Shown: positions 48,065 through 59,707, numbered from the stretch's first letter. The stretch: DNA of 64,000 nt from Polytrichum commune (GCA_950295325.1 OX485805.1:32537501-32601500); one strand, 5' to 3'. The notes: generated by a model not told the origin, from the sequence alone. Program-made: numbers and translations.

Positions 48065-49143
48065 GTATTCAGGATCCATGAGTCCATCCAACACTGGATT
48101 TTTTTAGCATTCATCCAAATCTTTAACATCTAACATCCACTGTCTAGAAAACATTTAAGTTGTCCCTTTGTCCTAAAATTTGCAAGGGCAACAAATCGAT
48201 CATATCTTATATCTTCCGTTCATACTCCACTTTGCAAGAGCAACATAAACCCTAATGTGTATGTTGAGCAACCCTAAGACAAGGATTTGGGTTATTTTGT
48301 TGTCCCTCCCATTTTTACCATGTATTGTTGTATGTCATGAGTATCAACAAGTGCAAAGAAATGAAGCTATCTCCATGTCCTACGATTCCCTCTCACGTTG
48401 ATAGCCATTGTCCCTTATTGACTATGACTAGGTAAAATAGACTAGATACATAAATCAGTACATTTATCCAGAGAAAACACAAGTCCTCTTTTGCATTGAA
48501 AACTAAGTATTCATTCAGGAGCACCCGGGGGTGGACTCTTCGTACCACATATAAACTAATGTGGCAAGTGTAGAAAGGAGTATAACTTGAGGCATTAGCA
48601 TACATAGTAGCAAAGTACCTTTACCACTTTGTCATTTTTCAGGCGAATGTTTGTTTTCTTTTACGTTCAATTCGGTAGTAAAAAGAAGCACTTCCATAAT
48701 TTATGGCTACAGTTAAGTGTGTAGAAAAAATGATCTAACAGATTTTTTCAAACAAATTTTGTTAGAGTAACAAAATTATGTTTATTTTAGTTACGCTAGA
48801 AACGACACGCACATGTCTCTTTAAATGAATCTGTTGAATAGTTTTCCCCATTTTTGTTCCTGAGCTTCAATGCTCCTTTACAGAATTCAGTGCCCTTGCA
48901 AGGTCACACTCTTCATTGTTTGAAGAATTGTATCACTTTTGTCAGAAATGAGTGATTGTGTGGGTCAGAGGTTCATTACCAGTGCAATTTCAAAGAATTT
49001 CAAGTGAAGAAAGGATGGAGAGTGTAGAGAGGAAGACACCCATACAAGCATGCAAAAGCAAAAAGAGGACAATACAAGAATTGGTTTCAGCCACATCTGC
49101 GGCCACAAATTTTGGCAGCAATTTAGAGAATTGGAAATAATAA
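48065..49143. other. Gene-free stretch
   Basis: No gene, RNA or element recognised. Confidence 0.45.
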
Positions 49144-49496
49144 GGGCCGGTTCACATGCGGTCCCAAGTCCCACCCATGTTAGCAAGTCCCAACATGGAG
49201 GCAAAGTGCCAACTTTTGAGCCTCAAGAAACCATTAAAACATGGCTAATTATCATTAGAGCCGGATCTTGGTTATTTTATGCCAAAATGTTCACAAGGAC
49301 TTGTGTTGAGAGTTGGGTCTAGCTTTTTGCCTCACCTCCAAAAAGTGTTGCCATGTGGGAATCCATGTCATAGTTGGGACTTGGGACTTGGGACCCCGTG
49401 TGAAGTATTAAGACCCAACTTCCATGCTCCCAATGGCTAAGATTGCACGGATTGACCTCAAGTGACTTGGGACTTGGGACCCGTGTGAAGTGGCCC
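49144..49496. mobile_element. PIF/Harbinger-like MITE, copy E3
   Basis: Ends GGGCCGGTTCACATGCGGTC and, inverted, GGGCCACTTCACACGGGTCC are flanked by TAA (49141-49143, 49497-49499). Just inside, the phrase CCCAAGTCCCA recurs at both ends. The 353-bp body is non-coding. Confidence 0.9.
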
Positions 49497-49499
49497 TAA

Positions 49500-50279
49500 G
49501 AGATCACTTGATTTCCTGCACAATGCTTACAAGTCACCAGACAGTCCTCATGCAAACCTGACCAGAGGAACAATGTGGGAGTGGTTTTCAAAGGATGGAA
49601 CTGTTGGGAGAGAACTATATCCAGGCAGTTGAATGTGTTAAAGCAGTGAAGAATGTGAAACAAATTAAACATGCCAGAGCTTGAGGAATATCCCAAGTTA
49701 AGAGATGAGCTAGTCCAAATGCTGCCAAAACTGAGGGCAGCTGGTCGACCATTATCAGCAGGCATTGTACTGTACAACATGTCCCTCAAAGGTTATGATA
49801 CAACCCATTGCTCCTGACTCATTAGGCCTGGTAGGGTGGGGGGGCTTTACAGTTACAAGATAGTGGTGAAGACAAATTCATGAAACAATCAATACATGTG
49901 ACATGTCGTTTCGCAACCACAACTGCAATCAAACTCCCCCCACTTTTGTTCCATGTGCTTCTTTACTCTCTGTCAATCTGAAGTTTGCGTAATTCCACTA
50001 TTCTATGAAACTTACACATGATTCCAGTACGGTATTCTATGAATTCAGCACAAGCAGATCATACATATTCTGTAAAGTGCATCCATGCAGATTCACCACT
50101 GGGTGTGTTTACAAGAGGCTCACATTCAACAATTGTGAGGGCAATATATATCATCACGTACATTCACAGTTGCAATTAGTTTCCATCACTAATCTACGAG
50201 CTAAAAATTAACATCATCTTCAATGTATACAACTAGCAAGAAAGTTTGCAACCGATGCATATCACCTCAAGGCAACTGA
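49500..50279. other. Stretch downstream of the kinase fragment
   Basis: No gene recognised. The minus-strand open frame at 49496-49789 (97 codons, Ser-rich start) has no known motif; it could be a remnant associated with the kinase fragment. Confidence 0.35.
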
Positions 50280-50660
50280 AACACGCACCTGATCAATCAC
50301 AGAGAAAAATCAGTTGATGTGGAATTGTTCGGAGAAACTTCAGGATCTCTGAAAAACTTCATCACCTCCAGCATACAAGGCCACTTGACAGGATCATCAG
50401 CAGTGCACATGTTGACAATGTGCAACACTTTGAGCATGTTACGGTACTCTTCCAAGGGGAATTCACAACAACATGCATGATCCAAAGCATCACCAGGTTT
50501 TCCAGCTTTGATGAGCTGCCGAACCCACTGCACAGAAGTTTCCCCCTTCAACACAATCCTTGAAATCAGACCCAGTTGGCTCCTTCCGTGTGAGAAGCTC
50601 ACGCAGAATTACACCGAAACTGTAAATATCGCCACTCGAAGCAACTAGAAGTATAAGCAT
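50280..50660 (-). pseudogene. Receptor-like kinase C-lobe fragment, frameshifted
   Basis: The minus strand shows kinase subdomain IX (SGDIYSFGVILRELLTR, then KEPTGSDFKD). It is followed, in a different frame, by VQWVRQLIKAGKPGDALDHA and LKVLHIVNMCTADDPVKWP plus MLEVMKFFRD, the usual C-terminal end of an LRR receptor kinase of the PSK/PSY-receptor type. The change of frame lies between 50555 and 50575, near a run of five G. The Arg of subdomain XI is replaced by Trp (VKWP for VKRP). Upstream, the activation-loop and extracellular parts are not recognisable, so this is a truncated copy. No functional kinase is expected. Confidence 0.75.
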
Positions 50661-51468
50661 GTGGCAAAATGGTGCAAGTCGAGTACCTGAATCCAGATGA
50701 GAACAATGTTGTCTTCTACACAGGTTCGGGAGCAGAAGGTGCCCATGACACAGAAGTCACTTCCGACATAATGCACCTGCTCAAATCCACTTGACGTGTC
50801 TCCGAGACCAGCAGGAGTACTTCATTCAACTAACCTCTGTTGCATGCATTGATTGGGATTCTGTGATAATCGACCAACAATCAATAATGTTTACACATCA
50901 ATTCTCAAATAGCTATAGATGAGAGCAATTACAAAACGAAGATCGGAGATCCTTCAGAAGCACTTAACACCAGTTTGATGGTTTCTAAGGTGAAGTGGCA
51001 TTAGAACAAGTGTAGGGTAAGAGGGAGGATCCAAGATGAGACGCACCATTAAGACTGGATCCCTCGGCTGTCTTCAAAGAGAAGTTCAAGCTGGTTACCA
51101 GAAGCTCCAGGATGAAAACAAAAGCTGCATATGACTGTTCTTGATGTGCAAATTCAAACTGGCAACACATAGACGCTCGTGTTTCAGACTGCAGAACTCG
51201 AGTTTAAGAACCCTAATTGTTGATCGTAAACCCTCACTCTTGATTGTACTAGGGTAAAGGACTAAACATTTGGGCTACAAAATTCCGCATGTATTGGCAA
51301 AGTAAAGGCTGACCAAACAAAATTGGAGCCATGAACGTGCTAAATCTTACCGTAAATTTGGATGGCAAATCTGAAGCTCTATGCGGAATGTGGTGCCAGT
51401 ACCAGCACCGCCTTGTTTGACAGATGAAGTATGAATGTTTTTCGATCCTTGAACTCCAGGAAATACTA
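50661..51468. other. Stretch upstream of the kinase fragment
   Basis: This may hold decayed parts of the receptor kinase (minus strand). I cannot align any of it with confidence to an activation loop or to LRRs. A minus-strand open frame at 50985-51170 has a hydrophobic segment but no motif. Confidence 0.3.
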
Positions 51469-51857
51469 CACTAAATATGCTATTTAGTGTCACCAATTCT
51501 GATTGTCTTGCTCAATACTAATTGGAAAATGCGGTATAGTGTCACCAACACTAAATCTTAACCCAACATTATTTGTCATTCCTTGTAATTTTTTTGGATG
51601 ATTATAGATTTAAAGTGTAGCAATTACTGTCACTTACCAAGTGATGTTTCATCCAAATTTCAATCATCGATGACAATACTTCATCACAAGTTGGTGACAA
51701 GAGAAGGTAGGGTCTGGGCCAATGGATGAACTCATCCATCATCCATGACAATATTTGTAAACTTATTCATAAGAAGTGTCATCCAAAAAGTCCCCATAGT
51801 GACATTAAATACTATACGACATTAAATACTATATGACATTAAATATCATATTTAGTG
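51469..51857. mobile_element. TA-flanked MITE, family D copy 2
   Basis: Ends CACTAAATATGCTATTTAGT and, inverted, CACTAAATATGATATTTAAT are flanked by TA (51467-51468, 51858-51859). It is a full-length match to copy 1 at 47692-48062 in the same orientation, with a small local duplication of GACATTAAATACTATA near the right end. Confidence 0.9.
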
Positions 51858-51859
51858 TA

Positions 51860-53667
51860 GTTCACAATCGAGTCCGCCATCCCCAAGTGGGTCAACTCCA
51901 TGAAATGATGAAGAAAAACCAAGGTGGAGACGCATGAGAGAATGTTTCCAAAATCCAAAATGAACAACGACACATCTGAAAAGACACGGAACATCTAAAC
52001 CACTTACATAGTAGGATTTCTGCAAACTTGGGCACTTACATATTAGGGTTTCTACAGATTCCAACACCCTAAACCACTGTTTTTGGAAAATTTTGGTATT
52101 TATTGAGCAAAAAAAATTTATTGCCGAAGTGGTAAAGGTGCTACAATATACATAAGGAGAGGTACAATCTTCTCTAGTATGTACATTTAAAAAGGCTATG
52201 AAGAATTTTGAAGCAAAGATAGATGTATAAAAGGGGGCCCTAAGGTTTAGTAGGAAAAATGGTAGTAGATGTGCTAGTTTCATCCAAAATATGTTTTCAT
52301 CCATTGTTATGGCAATAGTCCCCAATGACTTGTATATGTTACAAAGGCCTATTTATTTCATGATTTATATATGGTGTATGTAGTGGATGCACTTATCACA
52401 TTAGATTGAAAGGATCAATATAAACACATGAGTTTATTTTCTAGCCTACCATTAGTATGTATACATTTGTTTTTCTTTATAAAATTCCCGTGTACAAGGG
52501 ATATTTATTCCAGTCACCCATGCATGTAATTTAGGTTTCCAACAAAGAGTTTACCTCCCTGGGCGGTAGCATCATGATATTTGTCAGTTGGTGGAAAGAT
52601 CGTTATGTATGTGGTCTTTGATACGATCGTTCTTCTTCATATGGACACCTATATGTAAGTCGTATATGAATCTCTTGTAGTAAACAAAGAGCATTAATAG
52701 GAACTTTGTGTTACAATAAGATTGGACTATGTGCTCATGGTTTAGACATCAATCTAGCTTCAATAAGGATTGGTTTACACTAGGGTGCAAGACAAAAAAA
52801 AACTTCCAAAGTCGAGCAATCCTATTGGAATCCCAAGGAGTTCACACTAAAGTTTGGGTCCAAGTTATGAAAAAAATGGCATGGTTCGAATGTGGCAGCA
52901 CTTCCCCTCAAAATCTTGGCACTCCTAACAGAAGAAAACACGTGGTACTCCTCCTAGTTCGAGGTTGTAAGCTGGAGTCTAATCTCGAGTCACAACAAGG
53001 TCTAGTAGAAAGTGTTTTGGACCCCTAGTTTCTTGAACATGGACCCTAATGTAAACCCGTCCTAATTAACACAATTTTGAAGACTTGTGTAGTCATTTTA
53101 AAAAACAGAACATTCACGTGGACCTCTTATAACTTTTGCATCTGAATTCCAATTATGGATCCAAAAAATGACAACCTACATGATTTACAATAGCTAACAA
53201 TATGAGACAATTGTATGTTTGATCTATGAATGACCAAAATTGTTGGTGGAGTTGGACGTGGCCCATTGTAGGGCTGCATACGTTACCAACTTCCAAGTGG
53301 GGCTGACATGTTATAGAAACATACCGCTTCAATTATTTCTACGATTTATACTTTCTTGCATAAAGGTCAGGGTACACCCCTAGTGCATCATGTACCTACC
53401 TACCTACCTACCTACTAAGCCACAAATATAAAGAAAAAGTGAAAGGAGGAAAAGGGTCAACCGGCTCATTACCATGCAATTTATAAAGTGCAAAAAGTGA
53501 ATTTCATGTACCTTGGCATATATGATATGCGTATATCATATTCGGTTACTTTTTTAATCGGACATGTAAATCCGATTGGTATGTCATTCAGCAAACATTA
53601 AAGAACAAACACCATAAAGACAAATGGTTAAAGGAGATCGAATTACGTCTTAGAAACTTATTACTTA
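51860..53667. other. Gene-free stretch
   Basis: No gene recognised. The third copy of a dispersed repeat lies near 52960-53080. A (TACC)n microsatellite lies at about 53395-53415. The minus-strand open frame at 51852-52325 has no motif and no ATG at its listed 5' end. Confidence 0.45.
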
Positions 53668-54235
53668 GGGCCACTTCACACATGAGCCAAGAGCCCCGAT
53701 CTTGTAATGGTGAGGACCCTTGACTCTCATCCAAAGGATGTACCATGGGTTGGGAAAGCCATTTTATGTAGTCTTGGGCCCTCAAGCATAGTGTGAAGTG
53801 AGAATGAACCATGTTGCGGGACCATTGCATATTTTGTTGGTGGAAAAGAGGGGAGGATTTGGTTCAACAAAATATGTCTCAAATTGTATCAATTTAAGAG
53901 AATTACTTGGTGATGTTTGTCTGTCCTGGAATTTGCCATGCAATATGTCATGAAATATGTCATGCTGGAACAAAATATTAAAAAAGTCATGGTCTCCCAA
54001 AATTTGCGTCAGGCCCACTCCTTGGAGGTGGGTATGATGCAAATTTTGGTAGACCATGCACCCTTATCCACAACCTACCATGTAGGACTCCATGTAGACT
54101 TTTCATTCATGAACTTTTTTGGGGGCCTTCACCTCCTAGTGTGAAGTGAAATTGGATGGTCTTCGCCTTTTCGACCAATGAGAGCTCTTACATTGCCATG
54201 GTCAGGGGCCTTCAGCCTTGTGTGTGAAGTGGCCC
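53668..54235. mobile_element. PIF/Harbinger-like MITE, copy E4
   Basis: Ends GGGCCACTTCACACATGAGC and, inverted, GGGCCACTTCACACACAAGG are flanked by TTA (53665-53667, 54236-54238). The 568-bp body is non-coding. Confidence 0.9.
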
Positions 54236-54259
54236 TTACTATGGCATTCAATAATGAAT

Positions 54260-54420
54260 ACAATTGGGAGGATCTACATAATCAATACACATGGACTTTT
54301 GATAACCATCACTATGAGGAGGTTCAACTTTAAACCCAATATTTGTTGATGTTTCATTGTAGAGTTGTTATTGCAACACAAGTTTTGTTGCATAAATCTA
54401 ATTGATGGAAGTCGGAGAAT
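54260..54420 (-). repeat. Partial inverted copy of a dispersed repeat
   Basis: Read on the minus strand, the phrases CAACAAAACTTGTGTTGCA, ATTGGGTTTAAAGTTGAACC and GATGGTTATC, ending near GATCCTCCC, parallel the stretch at 36895-37040. No ends are defined. Confidence 0.5.
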
Positions 54421-55397
54421 ATGAAAGACAAATTGAATGACAACCCACATATCTTGGGTTATCTTTAACCCACCTTGTTGCTTGGCTTGCCATTCCATTA
54501 TATTCAATTGCATATGTGCATTGAATATTTGTATTGGAAGTGCCTCATTTTGTGCCATAACAATCTTTTACTCAATTAGTTGTATATTGATTAGTGTATA
54601 ATTATTTTTGTAAAATCATGAATAATTTATATGGTTGTAGAAAGCCTATCACTAGAAGATATAAGCTTATTATTTGTAGTGTATTTTATTGTTAAAATAG
54701 ATGATTTGGTTAATATATTCATGTATCTACATGATATATATTACCTGATATTATTTGTAAATTTTATGATATTATTGATTTGCTAATTGTGGTGGGCGTT
54801 ATAGATAGCACACACATTCGTTTATTTTCTTAAGCCTCAAAGGCGTTTAGAACTTTTGCATTATAATTTTTTCAATGGGAGAAAAATTTATAGTGTTCAC
54901 TTGCAAACGGTCTGCGATGTAGAAATATATTATGGATTATATGTGTATGATAACATAGTGGACTACATGATGTTGATCAGTTTACATAGTCTAAATTTTA
55001 TATTCAGTTTTGTAGACGAAATATTTAATCTAAATTTTATTTTGGAGATTGGTAAAATTGAAATTAAACCATATTTTCTTGCATATTAATTTATCCTCGC
55101 CGTTCATATCAGATTAAAAAAATTGAAAGCTAATGTCACCGATTCCAATTTCTTTGATAAGAAAATAATTGATAAGTTTATATATTTCAAGAGGGTTGTG
55201 AATGAACATGGTTTGTATCCCTATAAAATCGATGAAATATTATGATTAATTTTAAAATATAAATAAATATAGCTACCACAATCACTATTGCATGTTGTCT
55301 GTTTTGTATCCTTTAAAATATTCATTACGAACAAGTTTCATTACCAAAGATATACATCATCGTCTTTATCATTTTGTTAAAATACATAGAGATGCTA
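54421..55397. other. Strongly AT-rich gene-free stretch
   Basis: The base composition becomes markedly AT-rich here and continues beyond the pogo-like element. No gene recognised. Confidence 0.6.
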
Positions 55398-55737
55398 CCG
55401 TACATTAAGGGCAGCTTCGGCGCTCTCTTGCCGAATAATTATTAAATGTAAAAAAACAATGTTCGGCGGCAAAAAAAAATTACTAAAAAAATCGGCACTT
55501 TCAATAGTTTAATAATGCAAATTTCGGCATACATCTAAGAAGTTGTTATGTAACGGTAAACAAGGATGTTCGTTCACGATTTCATCCAAGTTTGGCTGCT
55601 AATATATCCCTAATCTTGCCCTAATCTCTCTTAGTCCTAATTGCCAATGTTTTTGTCTACTGAGAGATTTGTTGTTTGTTATGTAGTGTTGTATATGTTT
55701 TTGAGAGCAAAAATGGCGAGACAAAACTCTAAGTAAT

Positions 55738-57513
55738 ATGTTTAGTGTTATCAACAAAGATGAGATGGAAGTGTGTGTGCAACGGGATTTTGCAGCTCTC
55801 AATGAGAAGTTGGAGATGGAGCATGGCATGTGCAAATAAGTGATGAAGCGGCCAGTTGGAAGGCCAAAGAAAGAAATGGAAGTTGTGTTGTTGACACCGA
55901 AAGTGGAACCAAAGGAACAAGCATAAAAGAAAACAAAGGTTAGAGGACCTTACACTAATTGGTTTTTGCCTGCTCTATGGAAGCCCATCTATGCAGCTGT
56001 GAAGCAACATAAAAACCTCACAGTTGCTTTGAATTATTTACGCACAAAGCACAAGGTATTAGGGGAGACTTATAGTGTTTATGACAAACTTTCTAGAGGC
56101 TCTCTATACGAGTGGTTTTCATCTACATGCATTTTAAAAGAAAGATACAAGCAACACATCTTGAAGGGATCTTCCTCTTTTACCGGAGGCACACAACATG
56201 GTCATTTGCTTGCACAATTTCCGGAGTTAGAGAAGAAAATAATCAAGATGCTTGAGGGCCATCGAGATGCTGGACAACCTCTTTTTGCAACTACTGTACG
56301 AGGTTTACTTCGAAGTTTAATTTGAAAGAGGGAACCTAATTTACTTGAAACCGAAAATCCAAACGGGTTTAGGGTTTCACTAGCATGGACCCGCGAGTTT
56401 GTTCGAAGCAAGTTGGATTGGACTTACAGGGCAACAACAGGAGCAACTCGGAAATTACCAAGCAATTGGGAAGAACAAGGACTTCGAATGGCACAAAGGG
56501 CTGCATTTCTTGTGAAAGTGTATTCCATCCCTACGGAAATGTTTGTCAATACAGACCAGACCGGCATTCATCTTGTTCCTACAAGTGGAGCTCAAACTTG
56601 GGCAAAAAGAGGATCAAAACATGTACTTGTACACGGAATGGAGGATAAGAGACAAGTTACAGTCTCGGTGTCTTCCTCAGTGAATGGTAACCTCTTACCT
56701 TTTCAAGTCATATTTATTGGCCTAACGGACAAAAGTTTGCCTCCTCGAAATACAGGTCGCCTGCAATGCGAAGGGGCTGGATGGCAACTTACATATTCTA
56801 AAAACCATTGGTCTAACATGTCTACTTGCCAAGAATTTGTAGAAACAATCTTACAACCCTACAGGAAACAAGTTATTGATCGATTAAACATGCACAAGGA
56901 TTCAAATCTTGTCTGGTTACTGGACTGTTGGAGTGTGCATAAATCAAAGGAATTTATTGCATGGATGAAGGAGAAACATCCAACTATTCTCCTAATATTT
57001 GTTCCAGCAAATTGTACATCTATCTATCAACCTGCAAATGTCATTCTTCAACGGCTATTCAAACATGGTTTTAGAAAGGCGTTTGATATTTACACTACAG
57101 CTATGATTGACAAACAACTTGAGGAGAAGGAGGCAAAAGATGTTAAACTTAACTTTCGCATGTCATCTTTAAAACCTTTACTTTGCTCATGGTTGTTTGA
57201 GGCATGATACCATGTCAACAAACCAGCAATGATCAGACGCGGATGGGTACAATGCGGACTTGAACAAGTTTTCAACTCAACATTTCAGTGCACTGCAATG
57301 AAGGAACACATGAAGACACCACTTTTCAAGGAGACATCAATTGAATCAAGAGAAGAAGAGGAAACAGTTTAATATAGGGAAGAAGAGGAAACAAACCCTG
57401 ATGACAGTGTAGAGGGTATTATGGAAGATGGTTTAGTACAAGTTGCTGAAATCATCACAACCAACAAAAATTTGACCATTTCAGCACTGAAAAGTCTAGC
57501 TCGAAAAAAGTAA
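55738..57513 (+). pseudogene. pogo-like DDE transposase, stop-riddled but in one frame
   Basis: A single reading frame runs from ATG 55738 to TAA 57511 (591 codons), interrupted by in-frame stops at 55837 (TAA), 55924 (TAA), 56323 (TGA), 57205 (TGA) and 57370 (TAA) but with no frameshift. In order it shows an AT-hook (KRPVGRPKK), an N-terminal helix-turn-helix type region (KQHKNLTVALNYLRTKH), and the DDE core. The core has NTDQTGIHLVP (first Asp), WLLDCWSVHKS (second Asp) and QPANVILQRLF, where the expected third Asp of the QPAD motif is Asn (codon AAT at 57037). The C-terminal tail is acidic. Each stop can be derived from CAA, CGA or TGG by one C-to-T or G-to-A transition, as can the Asp-to-Asn change. 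It would not be active. Confidence 0.9.
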
Positions 57514-57525
57514 ATTTCTGCCACA

Positions 57526-57597
57526 CGAGGAGGAAGAGCACTAGTGCGAAGCGGGAGGGAGCGTCGGAGGCTAGTCGAGGGAGCGTCGGAGGCGAGT
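57526..57597 (+). repeat. GC-rich repeat within the pogo-like element, copy 1
   Basis: GAGGAGGAAGAGCACTAGTG followed by CGAAGCGGGAGGGAGCGTCG and a GGAGGCGAGTC end. Related copies lie at 59493-59553 and 60063-60124, all in the same orientation. A partial one (GAGGGAGGAAGAGCATG) lies near 58905. The composition contrasts sharply with the AT-rich element around it. Confidence 0.85.
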
Positions 57598-57604
57598 CTT
57601 CAAG

Positions 57605-58195
57605 CGACTTGGAGTGTGTCAACTAAAGGTTTTGCGACCTGCAATACAAATTTCTTACAAACATTGTTGGTAGGTCAGTATGCTTTCATTAGTTGATGTC
57701 TGAACCCAAATTCCAAGGCTACATTGAAAGCCTAAAGTCTTTCAAAGTCTAAAGCCTCAAGAATTTCAGTACCTAAAGTCTCAATGTGCATCACAGGCCA
57801 AGAAGCTAGACACAAATTACTATCACACTTAAATTCGACTAGAATGTGTCAATTACGGATTTCACAAACTGCAATGTAACAATCTTACAAACATCTGATG
57901 ATCTTTGTGTGCTTTTACTAATTGATATATAAGCCTAGATTCCAAGGCCACATATATTAAATTCAGAGCCTAAATAGTCTCAAGCATCGCAAGCCAGGCA
58001 GGTTACCACAGGTTCCTAACACTATTAAATTCGACTGGATTGTGTCAGTTACAGATTTCACGACCTAAAATGCAACAATCTTACAGACATTTGATATTCT
58101 TGTGTGCTTTCACTAATTAATATCTCAAATAGATTCCAAACACTGTCAAAATCGAGTGTCTCAATACCAGATGCTAAGTGCATCAAAATTCAAGA
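57605..58195 (+). repeat. Tandem repeat, ~196-230-bp unit, three copies
   Basis: The phrases TGTGTCAATTACGGATTTCA, CAATCTTACAAACAT and TGTGTGCTTTTACTAATTGA recur in three diverged units starting near 57613, 57845 and 58041. The array lies within the pogo-like element just downstream of the transposase frame. No coding capacity is apparent. Confidence 0.85.
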
Positions 58196-58931
58196 AACCT
58201 GTAGATAGATAGGTTAGTTTGAGAACAGTAGAATTGGTCCTGCCTGCGGCAAAGGTTTGAGAAAATGTAACATAAACCACAGTCAAGGACATATGTAAAT
58301 TTTGGTGTAGGGTTAAGTGTGGTCACATCCAGCAATTACTTACACGATGTCAACAGGTCAAGAGTTAAGTCTCTCAATGTCTAAATCACTTCGAAGGCGC
58401 GGCGATCCTTTCGAAGATAAACAGTTCACCGAACTCTACTCTCCACAGAAACTACCTCAAATCCAATGACGACTCGGCACAGTGCTGTCCAGCTCTATCG
58501 TCAAATATCAGGGTAAATCTAACACTCCTTCAAGAAACAAAATCATCCAGCACTCACCGAACTCTTTCCATTCCAATTCAAAATTCCAGATCCATCTCCA
58601 ACTTGAGCAAGATCACATCAAAACAAATTCCAACTTAACCCTTTCCCAACTTTTTCCCAACGAACTTACCCTGTTCACCACAACCACCGAGATGGAGCAG
58701 CTCATCATATTCTCCAGCAAAACGGTTGCCGATATCCTCACCACTCCAAAATTCTCACAAAACTCATCCCGGAAACACTCACATCAAATAGCAACCCGGA
58801 ACAACCAAGAATTCCAAAGCTCCAGGATGGCATGAGACACATGTGACCTTATTTTTCACCAACAAACCCAGCTCTATTCACATGCACTCATCACTACAAT
58901 TCCGGCGAGGGAGGAAGAGCATGTTGCTAAG

Positions 58932-59585
58932 GTGCTTGGCTGGTGGATGTCCAGAGATGGTGGTCTTTTTCTAGTTTCTAGGGTTTGTGTGGAAGGAATC
59001 AAGCAGGCAAGATGTCTACTGCCTATTACCGATGAATTTGCACTCGATCTGGAACAAGAAGATGAGAGGAGCTCCTCTGAAGCTCCGAAAGAGGACACAA
59101 GTTTGGGCAGGAATTCTCTAGGAACCTTAGTGAGGTTAGGTGTGGAGCTTTGTGAAATTCTTCTGGAATTTAATGTTGTTGGGCTGATTTTGTTCGCGCT
59201 TGCTCCATATTGTCTAATATTAGATAACCTCGGTCATCTTCAGCTTCACATCGGCAAAATTTCCTTCTGGAAAGACAAAGTGCGTCACGAAGTGAAAGAT
59301 CCAGATTTGAAAGACCCTCTTGTTGATCTCAACCTACCTGGTAGGCCAAATGTCAGCGAACTATTACAGGGTTCATGTAGAGGAGAGGGTGTTTTAAAAA
59401 CTGAATATGTGAGCCCTGAAGTCCTTGACCACTTCAAGGGGCATCAAATGACAAACCAAACAGTAGAAAATTCATCTCAAAAAAGATGCACCAGTGAGGA
59501 GGAAGAGCACCAGTGCAAAGCGGGAGGGAGTGTCGGAGGGAGCAGGAGGGAGCATCTGCAACCAACAATGATCCTTCAAGAGTAA
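58932..59585 (+). CDS. Unrecognised 217-codon open frame in the pogo-like cargo
   Basis: This uninterrupted plus-strand open frame starts at an ATG. It includes a hydrophobic stretch (GLILFALAPYCLILDNLGHL) and charged flanks. I recognise no family. Its 3' end runs into GC-rich repeat copy 2, so it is at least partly made of rearranged sequence. It may be captured host DNA, chance, or an exon of an unknown gene. The frame just upstream (58482-58835) is Ser/Asn/Gln-rich and equally unrecognised. Confidence 0.3.
   Translation: MLGWWMSRDGGLFLVSRVCVEGIKQARCLLPITDEFALDLEQEDERSSSEAPKEDTSLGRNSLGTLVRLGVELCEILLEFNVVGLILFALAPYCLILDNLGHLQLHIGKISFWKDKVRHEVKDPDLKDPLVDLNLPGRPNVSELLQGSCRGEGVLKTEYVSPEVLDHFKGHQMTNQTVENSSQKRCTSEEEEHQCKAGGSVGGSRREHLQPTMILQE
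59493..59553 (+). repeat. GC-rich repeat within the pogo-like element, copy 2
   Basis: GAGGAGGAAGAGCACCAGTG followed by CAAAGCGGGAGGGAGTGTCG; the 3' part differs (GGAGGGAGCAGGAGGGAGC). Confidence 0.85.
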
Positions 59586-59707
59586 TATGCAAATTCCATC
59601 ACAAACATGATTATTTTCTCCCATTAACTTGGAGTAGTACAATCATATGCACCTACTGAAAACGAAGACAATTCCTTGCAGCAGTCGCAATACGTAAGGT
59701 AGCCTAC

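Noticed and set aside
51852-52325. 157-codon minus-strand open frame
   Set aside because: It has no ATG at its 5' end, no motif, and overlaps the edge of a MITE.
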